Position numbers and translations under genes: made by a program. The notes under the pieces were generated by a model. That model had not been told where the DNA came from and did no database searches. It saw only the letters and a program-made list of their open reading frames with translations. A DNA stretch of 64,000 nucleotides, from the NCBI GenBank assembly GCA_022376925.1, contig JAIOJX010000004.1, forward strand, positions 122,971,123 to 123,035,122, in the 5' to 3' direction. Within the stretch, counting starts at the first letter, position 1. Each line of letters begins with the position of its first letter. This stretch comes from Tragulus kanchil. Its lineage: Eukaryota > Chordata > Mammalia > Artiodactyla > Tragulidae. Of the stretch, positions 54,263-64,000 are shown in pieces.

Positions 54263-55214
54263 AAGATTTGTTGATGTTTCTAAATACCAGCAGAAGTGGC
54301 CAAAACATCCAAAAATGACTCCGAAATTCAAAATTTGAAACTAAGTCATTTCATTAGCTAACCCCGAGTACCAGTGCTTTAAAGAAAAGGAAGAGAAAGC
54401 TGACACGTGTTTTGGCAACATCCCTCCCACGGCTGAGCCCAAGCTGAGCCTCTGGGGGTGGGGAGGTTTCAGTGAAACTTGCTGGCTTCCTTTGCAAAGC
54501 AAAGCCGAACAGGGGTGGCGATTATGAATTCCTTTCTGGAGATCCTTGATCCTCACATAATTCAGCAACCCGGTCTCCTTGTCAGCAAAGACTGATTTTC
54601 TAATAGCATCAAAAGGTGTTCTCAATAAGAGGAGTAAGGAAGAGGGACAGACCCCCCACGACCCCCCCACTCACGTGCCACATCAGCTCATGCTGTTCTG
54701 TCATCTCAGGAGGCAAAAAGGCTGCAACTGTGCAAAATGTGATAAACCACGAAACAGGATAGAACATGACATCTGCTCCTTCAACGGTGAAACCTGAGCT
54801 GCAGCTTTGTGGGTTTGGTGAATGTGCTGTGTTGTGGGGTGTGGGTGGGGCCATTCTGAACACTGAAAATGAAGATAAGCTATGTGGTAGTCTGGACTGG
54901 CCCCTGCATTAAATGATTGCCTTCCCATCTCAGTATGTCTGCATCGTGAAGGGAGTAGAAGTGGAGGTGGGTGTGGCAGGGCTCCTGTCACCTAAGCCAT
55001 GGCCGCTGTTCTGCAGTGACTGGCTGAAGGTCCCAAGAAGCCCCAGGGGTTTGCCAGTTCCCTTCACCCCCTGTAGGAAGACCTGCCCAGCAAGAGTGGA
55101 CAAGTTTCATCCTAAGTATTACAGCTCAATCTCAAATTGAAACTCCACTGGGATTGTTAGGAAAAATGGAAATAAATTCTCAGTCAGATGGATGAAAAGC
55201 ATTGTTTTTGGTCT

Positions 55215-55405
55215 GGGACTTCCCTGGTGGTGCAGGCTAGGACACTGAGCTCCCAAGGCTGAGGGCCCGAGTTTGAGTTCTGGTCAGGGAACTAGGTCCC
55301 GCCTGCTGCAGCTAAGATCCCAAATCCCATTATCAAACATCGAAGATCCTTCGTGCTGCACCTGAGACCCGGCACAGTCAAATAAGTAAATATTTTTAAA
55401 AAGGA
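55215..55405 (+). mobile_element. CHR-1-type SINE (second copy)
   Basis: Same insertion as 54072-54262, repeated by tandem duplication 17. Confidence 0.85.
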
Positions 55406-55681
55406 AAGATTTGTTGATGTTTCTAAATACCAGCAGAAGTGGCCAAAACATCCAAAAATGACTCCGAAATTCAAAATTTGAAACTAAGTCATTTCATTAG
55501 CTAACCCCGAGTACCAGTGCTTTAAAGAAAAGGAAGAGAAAGCTGACACGTGTTTTGGCAACATCCCTCCCACGGCTGAGCCCAAGCTGAGCCTCTGGGG
55601 GTGGGGAGGTTTCAGTGAAACTTGCTGGCTTCCTTTGCAAAGCAAAGCCGAACAGGGGTGGCGATTATGAATTCCTTTCTG

Positions 55682-56362
55682 AACAGCAAGTAAGACAAAA
55701 GGAGTAGAAAGTTCAATTTGGAACACAGGCTGTTCTAGTCTGATTTTGTTCTCAGGAACAGCTGTTTCCGATCACCGGGTTATGCATTTTAAACATGCAT
55801 AATAGAAAAGTGATCTAGCTGGGAGGGAGGGGAGAGGAGCTGCAGGAGGTGGTAACAGCGTACACATTGTTCAGCGGACGCGCCAGCACAGCCTGGAACA
55901 CGAAGCGTTCTGGGAGGGTTGGGGCAGATGAGGGCTCTGGTGGCTTTGTCCTGGCTGCTCTGTGTCACCAGGGATGTGACAGGAACGAGGAGCTTTGTGT
56001 TCTGGAGGAAAGAGTTCATGAACTTGAGGTTCCTTAGCAAGTAATGAGAGTTAGTATGCTGAGAGCATCAGGCTTGCTGACTGTCTTTTCCACGACTGTG
56101 TAAATGGTACATACTTTGTCTTTTTTTTTTTTTGAAAACTGGAGGTTTAAAGGGTTAGTTTTATTCATGGAAAACTGGCTGGAAGAATGCTTTTGGAGTT
56201 AAGTACTAAAACACAGCTTCCTTTTCTTTTCCCCTTTCAATGAGTTAACCTCTCTAGCCACTGAGAGTTGAAGAGTGAGCCAGGGAAGCCAAAGCTGGGC
56301 CTGTCCAAGAGGAAGGCAGGGAGCCCCAGCTCTGGGCAGAGCAGGTGGGAGGGGGAGGAGGA
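55682..56362. other. No recognised feature
   Basis: Unique sequence with a T run at about 56121-56133. No supported gene or repeat. Confidence 0.5.
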
Positions 56363-57086
56363 ATAAGGAAGCAGGGCGAGGAGAGGGAGAAGCTGGACCC
56401 TAGCATTTTCCTGAACACGATTTTCTTTATACCATTGACATAGAGGAAGGAATGCTTCCTTGTTGCCCTGTTTCTCTCCACACATACCCTGTTTTGGGCT
56501 GGGTGCCCCTCTATCAACTTCTTCTGTGTGCCTTGGGCAGGTTATGTAACTTAAAGGGCAGTCATCATAGTCTTTAGGCATTCTGAGGATTCCTGGAGAC
56601 AATCCACTGAAAGCTCTTAGAGCCATGTAGAAAACTAGATTCTCAGCAAATGCTGATAGAAATCAGGGCTCCTCTTGCTGCTGAACCCTTCTGATTTACC
56701 TGAGGCCCTTTGCTCACTGACTTGAGGGTGACGGGGCCCTGCGTACAGTTAACGGGGAGGTGAAGAAGAATTTGTTCACAGAATCCTCCTCTTTCTGGAA
56801 GCTCGTGAGAAGGTCAGTGACAACAGCTGATCAGGAGACCATAGTGAGCGTTGAGGATGTAGGGATAAGGGACCTACGCTTCAATGTGTGCTGTTGACTG
56901 TGTGCTGAGGCCCACAGATCTGTAGAGGAGGATGATAGGTAAGAAAGAAACTACCTTGCCGCAGAGAGAAGTGCATATAATGAACAGTAGTAGAAAGTAA
57001 GGGACTGCCTGTAAAAGGTTAGGAGAAGCTCCAACGTTTGAGACTTGAGAAGACTCATTTAGGCTTGACCTGAGGCCATGGAATCT

Positions 57087-57281
57087 TCCCAGGTGTCTCT
57101 AGTGGTAAAAAACCTGCCTGCTAATGCAGGAGACTCGGTTTGATCCCTGGGTTGGGAAGATCTTCTGGAGGAGGAAATGGCAACCCACTCTAGTATTCTT
57201 GCCTGAAGAATCCCATGGAGAGAGGAGCCTGGCAGGCTACATGGGGTCACAAAGAGTCGGACACAACGGAGGGACTGGACA
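57087..57281 (+). mobile_element. Bov-tA SINE
   Basis: 'cttcccaggtgtctctagtg' head, 'gggaagatcttctggaggag', 'tggcaacccactctagtatt', 'cacaaagagtcggacacaac' end. Confidence 0.92.
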
Positions 57282-58227
57282 CTTGAGACTGAAGAAATGA
57301 CTTTATTTCCCCCAGTAGAACTGGGAACTAAACAGTGAAACTGGGAAGAGTAGCAGGCCTCTGTAGGGAGAGTTTTGAGATGGAAAGGGTTAAGATCAGA
57401 GATCAGGGAGAAGCAATCATTGCTATCACTTTCACCATCAGTAACAAACATTTGACTCTCTGGACAATTTTTGTCTCATAAGCAACACTGGAACAATGTT
57501 TACATAAGGAAGCAGGGCGAGGAGAGGGAGAAGCTGGACCCTAGCATTTTCCTGAACACGATTTTCTTTATACCATTGACATAGAGGAAGGAATGCTTCC
57601 TTGTTGCCCTGTTTCTCTCCACACATACCCTGTTTTGGGCTGGGTGCCCCTCTATCAACTTCTTCTGTGTGCCTTGGGCAGGTTATGTAACTTAAAGGGC
57701 AGTCATCATAGTCTTTAGGCATTCTGAGGATTCCTGGAGACAATCCACTGAAAGCTCTTAGAGCCATGTAGAAAACTAGATTCTCAGCAAATGCTGATAG
57801 AAATCAGGGCTCCTCTTGCTGCTGAACCCTTCTGATTTACCTGAGGCCCTTTGCTCACTGACTTGAGGGTGACGGGGCCCTGCGTCCAGTTAACGGGGAG
57901 GTGAAGAAGAATTTGTTCACAGAATCCTCCTCTTTCTGGAAGCTCGTGAGAAGGTCAGTGACAACAGCTGATCAGGAGACCATAGTGAGCGTTGAGGATG
58001 TAGGGATAAGGGACCTACGCTTCAATGTGTGCTGTTGACTGTGTGCTGAGGCCCACAGATCTGTAGAGGAGGATGATAGGTAAGAAAGAAACTACCTTGC
58101 CGCAGAGAGAAGTGCATATAATGAACAGTAGTAGAAAGTAAGGGACTGCCTGTAAAAGGTTAGGAGAAGCTCCAACGTTTGAGACTTGAGAAGACTCATT
58201 TAGGCTTGACCTGAGGCCATGGAATCT

Positions 58228-58422
58228 TCCCAGGTGTCTCTAGTGGTAAAAAACCTGCCTGCTAATGCAGGAGACTCGGTTTGATCCCTGGGTTGGGAAG
58301 ATCTTCTGGAGGAGGAAATGGCAACCCACTCTAGTATTCTTGCCTGAAGAATCCCATGGAGAGAGGAGCCTGGCAGGCTACATGGGGTCACAAAGAGTCG
58401 GACACAACGGAGGGACTGGACA
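58228..58422 (+). mobile_element. Bov-tA SINE (second copy)
   Basis: Same insertion as 57087-57281, repeated by tandem duplication 18. Confidence 0.92.
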
Positions 58423-59370
58423 CTTGAGACTGAAGAAATGACTTTATTTCCCCCAGTAGAACTGGGAACTAAACAGTGAAACTGGGAAGAGTAGCAGGCC
58501 TCTGTAGGGAGAGTTTTGAGATGGAAAGGGTTAAGATCAGAGATCAGGGAGAAGCAATCATTGCTATCACTTTCACCATCAGTAACAAACATTTGCTGAC
58601 TCTCTGGACAATTTTTGTCTCATAAGCAACACCTATGGACTTTGAAACCAGACTGTTTACATGGAGCTATCCTATTTGTATGGTGTGTTTACAATAATTT
58701 TTCAGGTCATAGTGAACGTTTTTATATTCTAAGTGACTGATAGAGAGGATATACATGATAAATCTGTACTGAATAGAAATGTATAGGAGACATAGGATAA
58801 AGGTTACAGTATTAGTAATTAATAGTATTAAAAATGTTGGCCCCCTCCAACATGAAATGTTCCTTTAGCCTCTATGGCAAAGATATTCACCAAACTGTGT
58901 GACATTCAATTCCTGAGCAAACAAGAAAATTACATTGCCCGTGTTCCTGCATCTAGGTGGGACCGTGAGGCTAGTTCTGGCTAACAGGTATTAGTAGAAG
59001 TGATACAGCCACTCATGGTTCCTAGATCTTCTCCTCTTCCTTTCCAGGAGGCAGAGCCACAGATGGAAGGAGCCTGGGTTCCTGAGTTCAAGCTCACGAC
59101 AGATCCACCTGGGAGAGCTGCCCTATCAGTATCAGAATGCCAAAGGACTAGACATAAAAACAGCTGTGGCTTGATGAACTTTTAGGGTTGTTTGTTGCAG
59201 GAAGTAGTGTTAAGGACCATGGATAGTACAGCCTCAAATGGTAAAAGTAAACAATGTTGAAGTCCTGTTGTTAGACCATGGCATTTCAGAGCAATACTAC
59301 TTTCTTTTGCCTTAAGATTTTGGGAGATTCTGGTTAAAGTGAGGATATAAGAAGTCATTTCATGAGCACT

Positions 59371-59565
59371 TCCCAGGTGTCTCTAGTGGTAAAAAACCTG
59401 CCTGCTAATGCAGGAGACTCGGTTTGATCCCTGGGTTGGGAAGATCTTCTGGAGGAGGAAATGGCAACCCACTCTAGTATTCTTGCCTGAAGAATCCCAT
59501 GGAGAGAGGAGCCTGGCAGGCTACATGGGGTCACAAAGAGTCGGACACAACGGAGGGACTGGACA
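59371..59565 (+). mobile_element. Bov-tA SINE (third copy)
   Basis: Third reading of the insertion at 57087-57281, produced by duplication 19. It starts exactly at the junction. Confidence 0.92.
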
Positions 59566-60567
59566 CTTGAGACTGAAGAAATGACTTTATTTCCCCCAGT
59601 AGAACTGGGAACTAAACAGTGAAACTGGGAAGAGTAGCAGGCCTCTGTAGGGAGAGTTTTGAGATGGAAAGGGTTAAGATCAGAGATCAGGGAGAAGCAA
59701 TCATTGCTATCACTTTCACCATCAGTAACAAACATTTGCTGACTCTCTGGACAATTTTTGTCTCATAAGCAACACCTATGGACTTTGAAACCAGACTGTT
59801 TACATGGAGCTATCCTATTTGTATGGTGTGTTTACAATAATTTTTCAGGTCATAGTGAACGTTTTTATATTCTAAGTGACTGATAGAGAGGATATACATG
59901 ATAAATCTGTACTGAATAGAAATGTATAGGAGACATAGGATAAAGGTTACAGTATTAGTAATTAATAGTATTAAAAATGTTGGCCCCCTCCAACATGAAA
60001 TGTTCCTTTAGCCTCTATGGCAAAGATATTCACCAAACTGTGTGACATTCAATTCCTGAGCAAACAAGAAAATTACATTGCCCGTGTTCCTGCATCTAGG
60101 TGGGACCGTGAGGCTAGTTCTGGCTAACAGGTATTAGTAGAAGTGATACAGCCACTCATGGTTCCTAGATCTTCTCCTCTTCCTTTCCAGGAGGCAGAGC
60201 CACAGATGGAAGGAGCCTGGGTTCCTGAGTTCAAGCTCACGACAGATCCACCTGGGAGAGCTGCCCTATCAGTATCAGAATGCCAAAGGACTAGACATAA
60301 AAACAGCTGTGGCTTGATGAACTTTTAGGGTTGTTTGTTGCAGGAAGTAGTGTTAAGGACCATGGATAGTACAGCCTCAAATGGTAAAAGTAAACAATGT
60401 TGAAGTCCTGTTGTTAGACCATGGCATTTCAGAGCAATACTACTTTCTTTTGCCTTAAGATTTTGGGAGATTCTGGTTAAAGTGAGGATATAGAAGTATT
60501 CATATGATACATGAAGCCGCTGAAGTTCATGATATTTGCTGCAGACATACATAGAAAGATGTAGATT

Positions 60568-60645
60568 TGTTCATTTACTGAGTATTGAACAGATGCCTCC
60601 TATGTGCTAGGAAAGGGTTAGATGCTAGAGGTCCTGAGAGTTTTT
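60568..60645 (+). repeat. L2-like scrap
   Basis: 'ttcatttactgagtattgaa' followed by 'tgcctcctatgtgctaggaa' resembles the L2 3' word 'attgagcacctactatgtgccaggc'. Short and diverged. Confidence 0.45.
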
Positions 60646-61369
60646 CTGATTAGCAGTTTGTGAAGGGTTGGTTTGTTGGGATGGAGATTTTTTTGTTTCA
60701 GATCTAAATGAGAAACATCCACTCACTGGGATGTTTCCTCCCTAGTTTTTGTTTCTCAGTCACACCCAGGAGGGGCAAGAGAAGAGAGTTTTAATGGGCC
60801 CACTCTCTGTGGCACAAGTAGACAGCTCCCTGGCAGAGAGGCCGCGGGCTGAGAGTGGGGGGAGGGAAATCCTTGTGTATCCAAGTTGGTGGGTAGGAGA
60901 GGACTCTACTCATTTATGTTAGTAAAGACGGTCAAGATAGGAGCCAGGAGGACTTCTAGGGAGCTTGGAATTCCTTGGAATTAGAATCTATTAGAAGATT
61001 TTGATGTCTTAAAAATGATTATTGGGATTAAAATAAGCAAAAAAAGCAGTGTAGTTTTTCCCACCTATAGTTATATGTCATTTGGTAGTCTTTCAACTTT
61101 CTTAGTATGATGGACACTCTGAATAGTGAGGTGAGGGACTGAAGCATAATATTAAAATATCATGTGAGCAGATTCCATGTGTGTAGATAGAGATAAAAGA
61201 ATCACCTAAACATTGACAGTTGTTTCACTTATAAAAGTGAAAGGAAGCATGAAGGTTTCCTTTAGAGAAAGATGAGTGCCCTACTCTTTTTTTTTTCTGA
61301 TGTGAACCATTTAATAGTCTATTGACTTTGTTACAGTATGTTCTGTTTTGTGTTTTGGTTTTTTTGGTG
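60646..61369. other. No recognised feature
   Basis: Unique AT-rich sequence without gene or named repeat. Confidence 0.5.
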
Positions 61370-61423
61370 GTGGGATTTTAGCTCCCTGATTGAACCTGTA
61401 CCCTTTGCATTGAAAGGGGAAAT

Positions 61424-61839
61424 TTTTTTTTTTCATAGCTTTTATTTTCTTATGTTTCTTTTTTTTTTGGTCACTTCTATTGATCTTTCATTTATTTATC
61501 TTTGTTTTTTGGCCTGTGTGGGCCTCCCATTGCAGTGGTCTCTCTCCACTGCAAAGCACTGGCTCTGGGCACATGTGCTTCAGAACTCCGACTCGGTAGT
61601 TGGACACGTCAGTCCAGCTGCTCTGCGGCACATGGGATCTTCCCAGGCCAGGGATCAAACCGGTGCCCCTTGCACTGCAAGATGGTGTCCTTACCCACTG
61701 GACCACCAGGAAAGCCCCCCCCTTTTTTTTTAATTTTTATTTTACTTTTTAATTTTACAGAGTTTTGTTGTTTACAGATATGTATGATCCCAGATTAGTC
61801 CTAGGTATATCCCCCTCATCCCACCCCTCCAGGTCATCA
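61424..61839 (-). mobile_element. L1 3'-end insertion inside the CHR-1 SINE
   Basis: Poly(T) at the left, L1 3' terminal sequence in reverse at the right ('gttgtttacagatatgtatg', 'atcccagattagtcctagg', 'cacccctccaggtcatca'), bounded by 12-bp duplications GAAAGGGGAAAT (61412-61423, 61840-61851). A form B SINE sits in its tail. Confidence 0.75.
61461..61717 (-). mobile_element. tRNA-Glu-derived SINE, form B, nested in the L1
   Basis: Minus-strand element from 'ttggtcacttctattgatct' to head 'ggaccaccaggaaagccc', inserted in the A-rich tail of the L1 fragment. No clean target-site duplication is visible because both flanks are T runs. Confidence 0.85.
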
Positions 61840-61854
61840 GAAAGGGGAAATCTT

Positions 61855-62180
61855 TTTTTTTTTTTTTTTTAATTTTTTTTTTGGGTGGGGGTCGGGTTGG
61901 GGAGGGAGGGGAGTGGGCAGGCCACTTCTATTGGTCTTTTTTATTTCTCTATTTTCATCTGTCTTTGTTCTTTGGCCCGTGTGGGCCTCCCATCGCGGTG
62001 GCATCGGTCGTTGCAGAGCACCGGCTCTGGGTGCATGTTCCCCAGAGCTCCGACTCGGTAATTGGACACATCGGTCCAGCCGCTCCGCGGCACGTGGGAT
62101 CTTCCCAGGCCAGGGCTCGAACCGGCACCCCTTGCACTGCAAGGCGGTGTCCTTACCCACTGGACCACCAGGGGAAGCCC
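61855..62180 (-). mobile_element. tRNA-Glu-derived SINE, form A, at the re-used target
   Basis: Complete minus-strand element with poly(T), G-rich plus-strand segment (about 61881-61919), body and head 'ggaccaccaggggaagccc'. Flanked by AGAAAGGGGAAATCTT (61839-61854 and 62181-62196), which contains the same word that flanks the L1 insertion. Confidence 0.9.
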
Positions 62181-62222
62181 AGAAAGGGGAAATCTTAACC
62201 ACTGGACCACTAGGGAAGTTCC

Positions 62223-63469
62223 TGCCTACTCTTAATTTTCAAAGATGAGATTCGAACGAGCTGATATCCTGAGAAAGGAGATAGAATGCTTTGTATTTGA
62301 TGAAGAGAGTCCATTTAATATGTGGAGTTCTGGAGGACAAATCAGTTGCATAAAGAGAGCAGGCCTTGCTATGAGAAAGAATTGGGAATGCTCTGGATAT
62401 GAAGGTAGACTCCTGTTAGGATGAACTGGAGTCTGCTGACAGGGAAGGGCAGCGTGGACCCTAATGCTGACCTTACCAGGAGAACAGGGAATTCAAGACT
62501 CACTGCAGGCTCTAAGGATTTGGGGTAAAGGCTAGTTTCAGGGCAGAGAGTGCTGAAGGCAGGAACCCCTCCTAGATGATACATTCACCCTGGCATGATT
62601 TCAAGCCTTTGTAGAAAAAATGGCTGAGCATCAGAGGGTGGACTTGTATTTGAGAAATGGAAGAGCTGAAACCTTGGAACTATAACCCAGAAGAGGGACA
62701 CACAGTCCATAGCTGGAGCAGGACCAAGAGTGACCGTGGTGCTAATGGGCTGAGGACAGTGTCCAGTTCTCTCTCCCTCTTTCATCATCTGATTTCTGGG
62801 CGCTCTTTGTGCTCTTGGACAATAAGGGGTGTGTATTGTGAAACTGTGAGAGAGAGCAGAGGCAGGACTTGAGAGGACATTCTAGACAGAAAGGGTATAT
62901 GAGACTTGGAACAATTAAGTTTTAAAGAATCATCATCATATTTTCACTCAAAATAGTTTGCAGGAGGTCGTGTAGACCATGCCAGCCGTCACTATATCTA
63001 AATGAAGAATGAGACTGAAATCTAGCCCCAAAATACATACCTTAAAAGAATAGAGGCCTTGTAGATAATTTTATGAGAACAGAATTTGTGGCTGCCCTCT
63101 GAGCTTGATCTGGCCTGAACATGTGAACAAGATGAATAATGCATAAGCAGAACAATGAGATCTATTCACTTACCCGAGCTGGTTTTGAGAAACAGAAACC
63201 AAGTTATCATTGTTGTAGTACTGACTCAAAGGACAAAAGCAATTCATTTAAAACAGGTTCTTCAAAACTGGTTAACATACAAACTTCTTCTAAGGGAAAA
63301 TATTTCACGGATTTCCACCAATGAACTATCTTTCCTATGATATGGTCTTTCCCTCTTCTTTATTTTCTCCTTTTTTCTTGTGCTTGGGGACTCATGGAGA
63401 TTCTTAAATCTTCAGTTTCTTTCTTTTTTTTCTTAATCAAATTTAGAAAAGTTTCAGCCATTATCTCTT
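62223..63469. other. No recognised feature
   Basis: Unique sequence; the part from 62326 is the first copy of duplication 20. No gene, RNA or named repeat seen. Confidence 0.5.
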
Positions 63470-64000
63470 AGTTCTGGAGGACAAATCAGTTGCATAAAGA
63501 GAGCAGGCCTTGCTATGAGAAAGAATTGGGAATGCTCTGGATATGAAGGTAGACTCCTGTTAGGATGAACTGGAGTCTGCTGACAGGGAAGGGCAGCGTG
63601 GACCCTAATGCTGACCTTACCAGGAGAACAGGGAATTCAAGACTCACTGCAGGCTCTAAGGATTTGGGGTAAAGGCTAGTTTCAGGGCAGAGAGTGCTGA
63701 AGGCAGGAACCCCTCCTAGATGATACATTCACCCTGGCATGATTTCAAGCCTTTGTAGAAAAAATGGCTGAGCATCAGAGGGTGGACTTGTATTTGAGAA
63801 ATGGAAGAGCTGAAACCTTGGAACTATAACCCAGAAGAGGGACACACAGTCCATAGCTGGAGCAGGACCAAGAGTGACCGTGGTGCTAATGGGCTGAGGA
63901 CAGTGTCCAGTTCTCTCTCCCTCTTTCATCATCTGATTTCTGGGCGCTCTTTGTGCTCTTGGACAATAAGGGGTGTGTATTGTGAAACTGTGAGAGAGAG
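62326..64000. repeat. Tandem duplication 20 (~1.144 kb, second copy cut by window end)
   Basis: Copy 1 is 62326-63469 and copy 2 starts at 63470 and runs off the window at 64000, offset 1144. The 531 visible bases of copy 2 match copy 1. The junction shares only the word AGTTCTGG's first base with its left flank. Confidence 0.96.

Larger units (their letters stand above)
53392..55681. repeat. Tandem duplication 17 (~1.145 kb x 2)
   Basis: Copy 1 is 53392-54536 and copy 2 is 54537-55681. The junction shares TG. Copies differ in the G/T-rich run near 53692-53708 (copy 2 is shorter and reads GGGGCC for GTGTGTGCC). Each copy holds a CHR-1 SINE. The remainder (53400-54070) has no recognised feature. 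Confidence 0.97.
56363..58660. repeat. Tandem duplication 18 (~1.14 kb x 2)
   Basis: Copy 1 is 56363-57502 and copy 2 is 57503 to about 58660. The last ~60 bases of copy 1 are shortened compared with copy 2 (three bases lost in 'catttgactc', twelve or more lost before 'tgtttac'). The junction shares TTACAT. One Bov-tA per copy; the rest is unremarkable. Confidence 0.97.
58226..60520. repeat. Tandem duplication 19 (~1.143 kb x 2)
   Basis: Copy 1 is 58226-59368 and copy 2 is 59369 to about 60520. The last ~25 bases of copy 1 ('gatataagaagtcatttcat') are a faulty reading of 'gatatagaagtattcatatg' in copy 2. It starts inside duplication 18, so the Bov-tA and its flank occur three times. The unit is otherwise AT-rich noncoding. 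Confidence 0.97.
61370..62222 (-). mobile_element. CHR-1-type SINE split by nested insertions
   Basis: The left part (61370-61423, 'tttttggtggtgggatttta' to 'gcattgaaaggggaaat') and the right part (about 62186-62222, 'ggaaatcttaaccactgga' to head 'ccactagggaagttcc') are one minus-strand CHR-1 element. About 760 bases of later insertions lie between them. Confidence 0.75.

Noticed and set aside
1..64000. CRISPR arrays, operons, phage or insertion sequences
   Set aside because: The window is mammalian. The regularly recurring words are SINE fragments and duplicated blocks, not short repeats with spacers.

Overview
The window is nuclear DNA of a ruminant mammal and holds no protein-coding gene that I can support. 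The organism call rests on the repeats: many Bov-tA SINEs, tRNA-Glu/CHR-type SINEs, the 3' end of the BovB (RTE) LINE, artiodactyl L1 3' ends, MIR/L2 relics and one gammaretrovirus-like LTR with a proline-tRNA primer-binding site. I cannot fix the species. All open frames seen are short and come from repeats, a GC-rich island or chance.

The dominant feature is structural. Twenty times in 64 kb, a stretch of about 1.07-1.21 kb is followed at once by a second, nearly identical direct copy (junctions near 2943, 9794, 11877, 17234, 20694, 23919, 25975, 30182, 32428, 35640, 37731, 40061, 43560, 46305, 49960, 51793, 54536, 57502, 59368 and 63469). The units are unrelated to each other, and SINEs, LTRs and RNA pseudogenes inside them are copied with them. 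At several junctions the last or first tens of bases are a scrambled version of the true flank. This looks like contig ends that overlap by about 1.1 kb and were joined without merging, not like biology. Removing one copy of each leaves a locus of roughly 41 kb.

Layout: 1-14.5 kb is AT-rich repeat-laden DNA with a truncated 5S rRNA pseudogene, BovB and Bov-tA elements. A CpG island at about 14.6-15.56 kb is the only promoter-like region, and it contains a strong CTCF-type motif. From 16 to 27 kb come L1, CHR-2, a MaLR-type LTR relic, Bov-tA and a full-length U6 snRNA retrocopy with target-site duplications. From 27 to 34 kb there is a hAT-type miniature element, old L1, and the LTR with its primer-binding site. 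From 34 to 64 kb there are further SINEs, MIRs, L1 ends and a nested insertion cluster at 61.37-62.22 kb.

The most interesting real biology is a tRNA-Glu-derived SINE family with at least twelve independent insertions here, in two forms that differ by a C-rich 3' extension (G-quadruplex-capable on the opposite strand). The nested insertions that re-used one target site are a second point.
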